DNA of 16,206 bases, from the NCBI GenBank assembly GCA_012797505.1, contig JAAZOZ010000153.1, positions 1 through 16,206 of the forward strand, read 5' to 3'. The notes beneath the pieces are model-generated. The model ran no database searches, was not told the DNA's origin, and worked only from the letters and a program-made list of their open reading frames with translations. Positions 13,699-16,206 of the stretch are shown piece by piece. How positions within the stretch are numbered: the first letter of the stretch is position 1; every line of letters begins with the position of its first letter. The translations under genes were made by a program, and so were the position numbers. The stretch comes from Smithella sp. GTDB taxonomy: Bacteria > Desulfobacterota > Syntrophia > Syntrophales > Smithellaceae.

Positions 13699-15009
13699 AT
13701 GGAAAACGAGACCCTGTTTAATGAGGATGCAGAACCTCCTGGCCCCTCAGCCGGTCTTGTTGTGGTGCCGAACAAAACAACGAATTTTTTTTCGTTGACC
13801 ACAAATAATCACCTCCCCTCCCTGGCAAAATCAAAGCCGGAACGGCTTTACTTTCCCTTCAAAGATTCTCCCCGCTCACGGGTTTTCCGAAAAAAACATT
13901 ACCCGGACATCAGCCGCATCGAATGGTTTGACTGGCGATGGCAGTTTCAAAACGCCATCCGCCATGTCCAGACCCTGGACGCCATGGTTCACCTTTCCGA
14001 CAATGAACGCCAGGCCATGATGCACCCGTCAGGGGATCTCCCTGTCGCCATCACCCCTTACTATGCCAGCCTGATTTCCCCGGAAGACCCGTCTTCTCCG
14101 CTTCGCCGCTGCGTCATTCCGGTGGTCGATGAATGCCTGCATACCAAGGGCGAAGAAGAAGACCCTCTCGGCGAGGACGCAGATTCTCCGGTCCCCGGGA
14201 TTGTGCATCGCTATCCCGACCGCGTTCTGTTTCTGGTCACGGACATCTGTTCGACCTACTGCCGCTACTGCACCCGCTCCCGCATTTTCGGCCGCCAGCA
14301 CCAATGCTTTATCGACACGGCCAAGTGGGAAAAAGCGCTGGACTACATCGCCTCCAATCCGAATGTCCGCGACGTACTCCTGTCCGGCGGCGACCCCCTG
14401 ACCCTTTCCGACGACCGGCTGGAATGGCTGCTTTCGAGGCTCAAGGAGATTCCCCATGTGGAACTGGTCCGCATCGGCACGAAAGTCCCCGTGGTGATGC
14501 CGCAGCGCATTACCCCGGCTCTTGTTTCCATGCTGAAAAAGTGCCATCCCCTCTGGATGAGCATTCATGTCACGCACCCCGACGAACTGACCCCGGAAAT
14601 GAGCGCCGCCTGCATTCGCCTTGCCGATGCCGGCATTCCACTGGGCAGCCAGACGGTATTGCTGGCCGGCATCAACGATTCCGTTTCCACCATGACCCGC
14701 CTGGTCCACGGACTCCTGCAGATCCGCGTCCGTCCTTACTATCTGTACCAGTGCGACCCGATCCCGGGCTCGTCCCATTTCCGAACACCCATCAGCAAAG
14801 GCCTGGAAATTATCCAGGGCCTGCGCGGCCATACCACCGGCTATGCCGTGCCGACCTTCGTCGTTGACGCCCCCGGCGGCGGAGGAAAAATTCCGCTGCT
14901 TCCCGAATATGCCATCGGGTGGGACAAGGGCGACCTGATGATGCGCAATTACGAAGGTAATATCTTCCGCTACCCGGACAACCATGCCGAGTCAAAGGAT
15001 ATCCACTAG
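13699..15009 (+). CDS. KamA-family radical SAM aminomutase (lysine 2,3-aminomutase type, zinc site absent)
   Basis: The 436-residue enzyme has the radical SAM cluster motif Cys184-x3-Cys188-x2-Cys191 (CSTYCRYC), the PLP lysine Lys397 (APGGGGKIP), and both carboxylates that bind the epsilon-amino group of lysine in the clostridial enzyme: Asp353 (YQCDPIPG) and Asp390 (VVDAPGG). The spacings 353-390-397 equal 293-330-337 of C. subterminale KamA, and both Asp are replaced in glutamate 2,3-aminomutase, so lysine to beta-lysine is the likely reaction. It lacks the C-terminal zinc-binding tail, and Ser328 takes the place of the fourth zinc Cys (268). An N-terminal extension of about 60 residues precedes the IEWFDWRWQFQNAI start. 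The ATG at 13699 is preferred because AAGGAGG ends 4 nt before it; the in-frame ATG at 13678 is only 0 nt from a weak site. It leads an operon with two ATP-grasp genes. Confidence 0.9.
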   Translation: MENETLFNEDAEPPGPSAGLVVVPNKTTNFFSLTTNNHLPSLAKSKPERLYFPFKDSPRSRVFRKKHYPDISRIEWFDWRWQFQNAIRHVQTLDAMVHLSDNERQAMMHPSGDLPVAITPYYASLISPEDPSSPLRRCVIPVVDECLHTKGEEEDPLGEDADSPVPGIVHRYPDRVLFLVTDICSTYCRYCTRSRIFGRQHQCFIDTAKWEKALDYIASNPNVRDVLLSGGDPLTLSDDRLEWLLSRLKEIPHVELVRIGTKVPVVMPQRITPALVSMLKKCHPLWMSIHVTHPDELTPEMSAACIRLADAGIPLGSQTVLLAGINDSVSTMTRLVHGLLQIRVRPYYLYQCDPIPGSSHFRTPISKGLEIIQGLRGHTTGYAVPTFVVDAPGGGGKIPLLPEYAIGWDKGDLMMRNYEGNIFRYPDNHAESKDIH

Positions 15010-15025
15010 GATATTGAAATAGCTT

Positions 15026-16099
15026 ATGTCCGGTAACCCCGTCTGTCCATCGACCCCCCCTTGCCGAACGGTCACCATCGGCCTGACCTACGACCTGCGC
15101 GACGATTACCTTCGCGAAGGATACAGCCTCGAAGAAACCGCCGAGCTCGACAAGCCCGATACCATCGAAGCCATTGAAAACGTCCTGAAGAAAAACGGCC
15201 ACGCGACCGACCGCATCGGCCATGTGAAGGCGCTCATCCGCCGTCTGGCCGCAGGCGACCGCTGGGACCTTGTCTTCAACATCGCCGAAGGCATGCACGG
15301 TTTTGGCCGGGAGGCGCAGGTCCCTGCGCTGCTGGACGCCTACCGGATCCCCTACACCTTTTCAGACGCCCTCGGCCAGGCGCTGACGCTCCATAAAGGC
15401 ATGACCAAACATATTGTGCGGGATCTGGGCATTCCCACGCCGGACTTTGCCGTGGTCTCCTCTCCGGAAGACATCGGTCGCGTTCGGCTGCCTTACCCCC
15501 TCTTTGCCAAACCGGTCGCGGAAGGCACGGGCAAAGGCATCACCGCCCGTTCCAGAATCGACAACGCGGAAAGCCTGCGCTCGGTCTGCGGGACTCTCCT
15601 GCAGACTTTCTGCCAGCCGGTGCTGGTGGAAACGTATCTGCCCGGGCGCGAATTTACCGTCGGCATCATCGGGACCGGCAAAAACGCCCGCGTCATCGGC
15701 GCCATGGAGGTTCTCCTGAATCCGGACGCGGAACCGCATGCCTATTCCTACGACAACAAAGAGCATTATGAAAACCTGGTGCGCTATACCGCCGTCTCCG
15801 ACCCGGAAGCCCTGCGGGCCATGGAAGTCTCCCTGGCGGCCTGGCGCGGACTGGACCTGAAGGACGGAGGGCGCGTGGATCTGCGCTCGGACGCTTTCGG
15901 CAGTCCTCATTTTATAGAGGTCAATTCCCTGGCCGGTTTGAATCCGGTGCGTTCCGATCTGCCGATTTTGTGCAGACTGGCAGGCATATCCTATGATCAA
16001 CTGATCACCGACATCCTGAACTCTGCACTGGAGCGCGCGGGTCTTTCCAGGAGGCAAAGTTTCCAACCCGACGGCCCGGGAACGGAAAAGTCTCCATGA
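15026..16099 (+). CDS. D-Ala-D-Ala-ligase-like ATP-grasp ligase (first of two)
   Basis: The 357-residue product begins with a preATP-grasp domain (TVTIGLTYDLRDDYL, then FNIAEGMHGFGREAQVPALL, the Ddl-type substrate loop). The ATP-grasp core follows: LFAKPVAEGTGKGI for phosphate and adenine, VETYLPGREFTVGIIG, and the metal/phosphate motif RVDLRSDAFGSPHFIEVNSLAGLNP near 285-310, with the expected Asp, Glu and Asn. This predicts ATP-dependent amide bond formation through an acyl-phosphate. Its position right after a lysine-aminomutase-type gene (16-bp gap) and before a second ligase (4-nt overlap) suggests that it joins a beta-amino acid or its product rather than making D-Ala-D-Ala for the cell wall; this is inferred. 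The ATG at 15026 has no strong ribosome site, so coupling to the upstream gene is likely. The name Ddl should not be transferred without testing. Confidence 0.85.
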   Translation: MSGNPVCPSTPPCRTVTIGLTYDLRDDYLREGYSLEETAELDKPDTIEAIENVLKKNGHATDRIGHVKALIRRLAAGDRWDLVFNIAEGMHGFGREAQVPALLDAYRIPYTFSDALGQALTLHKGMTKHIVRDLGIPTPDFAVVSSPEDIGRVRLPYPLFAKPVAEGTGKGITARSRIDNAESLRSVCGTLLQTFCQPVLVETYLPGREFTVGIIGTGKNARVIGAMEVLLNPDAEPHAYSYDNKEHYENLVRYTAVSDPEALRAMEVSLAAWRGLDLKDGGRVDLRSDAFGSPHFIEVNSLAGLNPVRSDLPILCRLAGISYDQLITDILNSALERAGLSRRQSFQPDGPGTEKSP

Positions 16100-16206
16100 A
16101 AAAAATCCTGATTCTGCACAGCGATGTGCCGGCGGATGCGGGCGAAGACGAGCTTGATTGCCTGACACAGGCCCGTACCATCGGCGAAGCGATCATTTCG
16201 CTGGGC
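16096..16206 (+). CDS. Second D-Ala-D-Ala-ligase-like ATP-grasp protein, 3' part cut off
   Basis: The ATG at 16096 overlaps the previous stop by 4 nt (ATGA). The 37 visible residues (KKILILHSDVPADAG, then ELDCLTQARTIGEAIISLG) match the first beta-strand and helix of a Ddl-like preATP-grasp domain, in which LHNAVPDDAPPDELD-type starts are common in anaerobe homologues. The ATP-grasp core is outside the window. Two adjacent ligases suggest two successive couplings or a heteromeric enzyme. The family call rests only on the N-terminus and the operon. Confidence 0.65.
   Translation, partial: MKKILILHSDVPADAGEDELDCLTQARTIGEAIISLG

Noticed and set aside
14029..14985. 318-codon minus-strand frame opposite the kamA-like gene
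   Set aside because: Shadow of a GC-rich conserved gene; composition is Ala/Gly/Arg-heavy and no motif is seen.
15026..16099. Assigning the first ATP-grasp gene as the housekeeping ddl
   Set aside because: No cell-wall genes (murC, ftsQ, alr) are nearby, it is paired with a second ligase and an aminomutase, and its terminal motif differs from classical Ddl; only the family level is supported.
15362..16168. 268-codon minus-strand frame opposite the ATP-grasp gene
   Set aside because: Antisense of a gene with complete ATP-grasp motifs, running past its end; no protein family signal.

Overview
The window carries ordinary bacterial chromosomal genes with moderately high GC, short operons joined by 4-nt ATGA overlaps, sigma70-type promoters and Gram-negative envelope genes (two lipoproteins, an MCE/Mla lipid-transport operon, a periplasmic Do-type protease). 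The gene mix (ADP-forming acyl-CoA synthetase, BtrH-type protein, KamA-family aminomutase with ATP-grasp ligases, small CxxC thioredoxin) suggests a strictly anaerobic Desulfobacterota-like bacterium, perhaps of the Syntrophales. That placement is an inference from gene content only. No tRNA, rRNA, IS element or CRISPR array was seen.

Layout. 1-2.5 kb: 3' part of mnmG (tRNA wobble-uridine modification), then an Ala/Lys-rich lipoprotein behind an exact consensus sigma70 promoter and ending in a terminator that can work in both directions. 2.5-5.4 kb (minus strand): an MCE/Mla-like operon in the order permease (mlaE-like), degenerate ATPase remnant, mlaD-like MCE protein, helical lipoprotein. 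5.4-7.05 kb (plus): HtrA/DegP-type protease with its own promoter and terminator. 7.08-8.16 kb: PHP-domain phosphoesterase-like protein whose coding sequence contains an exact ParB-binding parS palindrome. 8.14-11.5 kb (minus): BtrH-N-type protein followed, after a structured 183-bp gap, by a fused ADP-forming acyl-CoA synthetase. 11.5-12.0 kb: a 512-bp divergent gene-free region with a dyad and a direct repeat. 12.04-12.54 kb: thioredoxin-like CxxC protein. 12.54-12.75 kb: a degenerate duplicated repeat between convergent genes. 12.74-13.5 kb (minus): fpg/mutM. 13.7-16.2 kb (plus): a lysine-2,3-aminomutase-type radical SAM enzyme followed by two D-Ala-D-Ala-ligase-like ATP-grasp genes, the second cut by the window edge.

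Three points stand out. (1) The aminomutase plus tandem ATP-grasp ligases look like a small pathway that makes a beta-amino acid and then attaches it through an amide bond; the aminomutase keeps its catalytic and substrate-binding residues but has lost the whole zinc-binding site of the clostridial enzyme. (2) The Mla-like operon carries, in place of a working MlaF ATPase, a short protein in which every catalytic motif is missing or changed but the frame is intact, so it is probably a pseudo-ATPase subunit. (3) An exact parS inside a coding gene, together with mnmG, suggests that this stretch is close to the replication origin.
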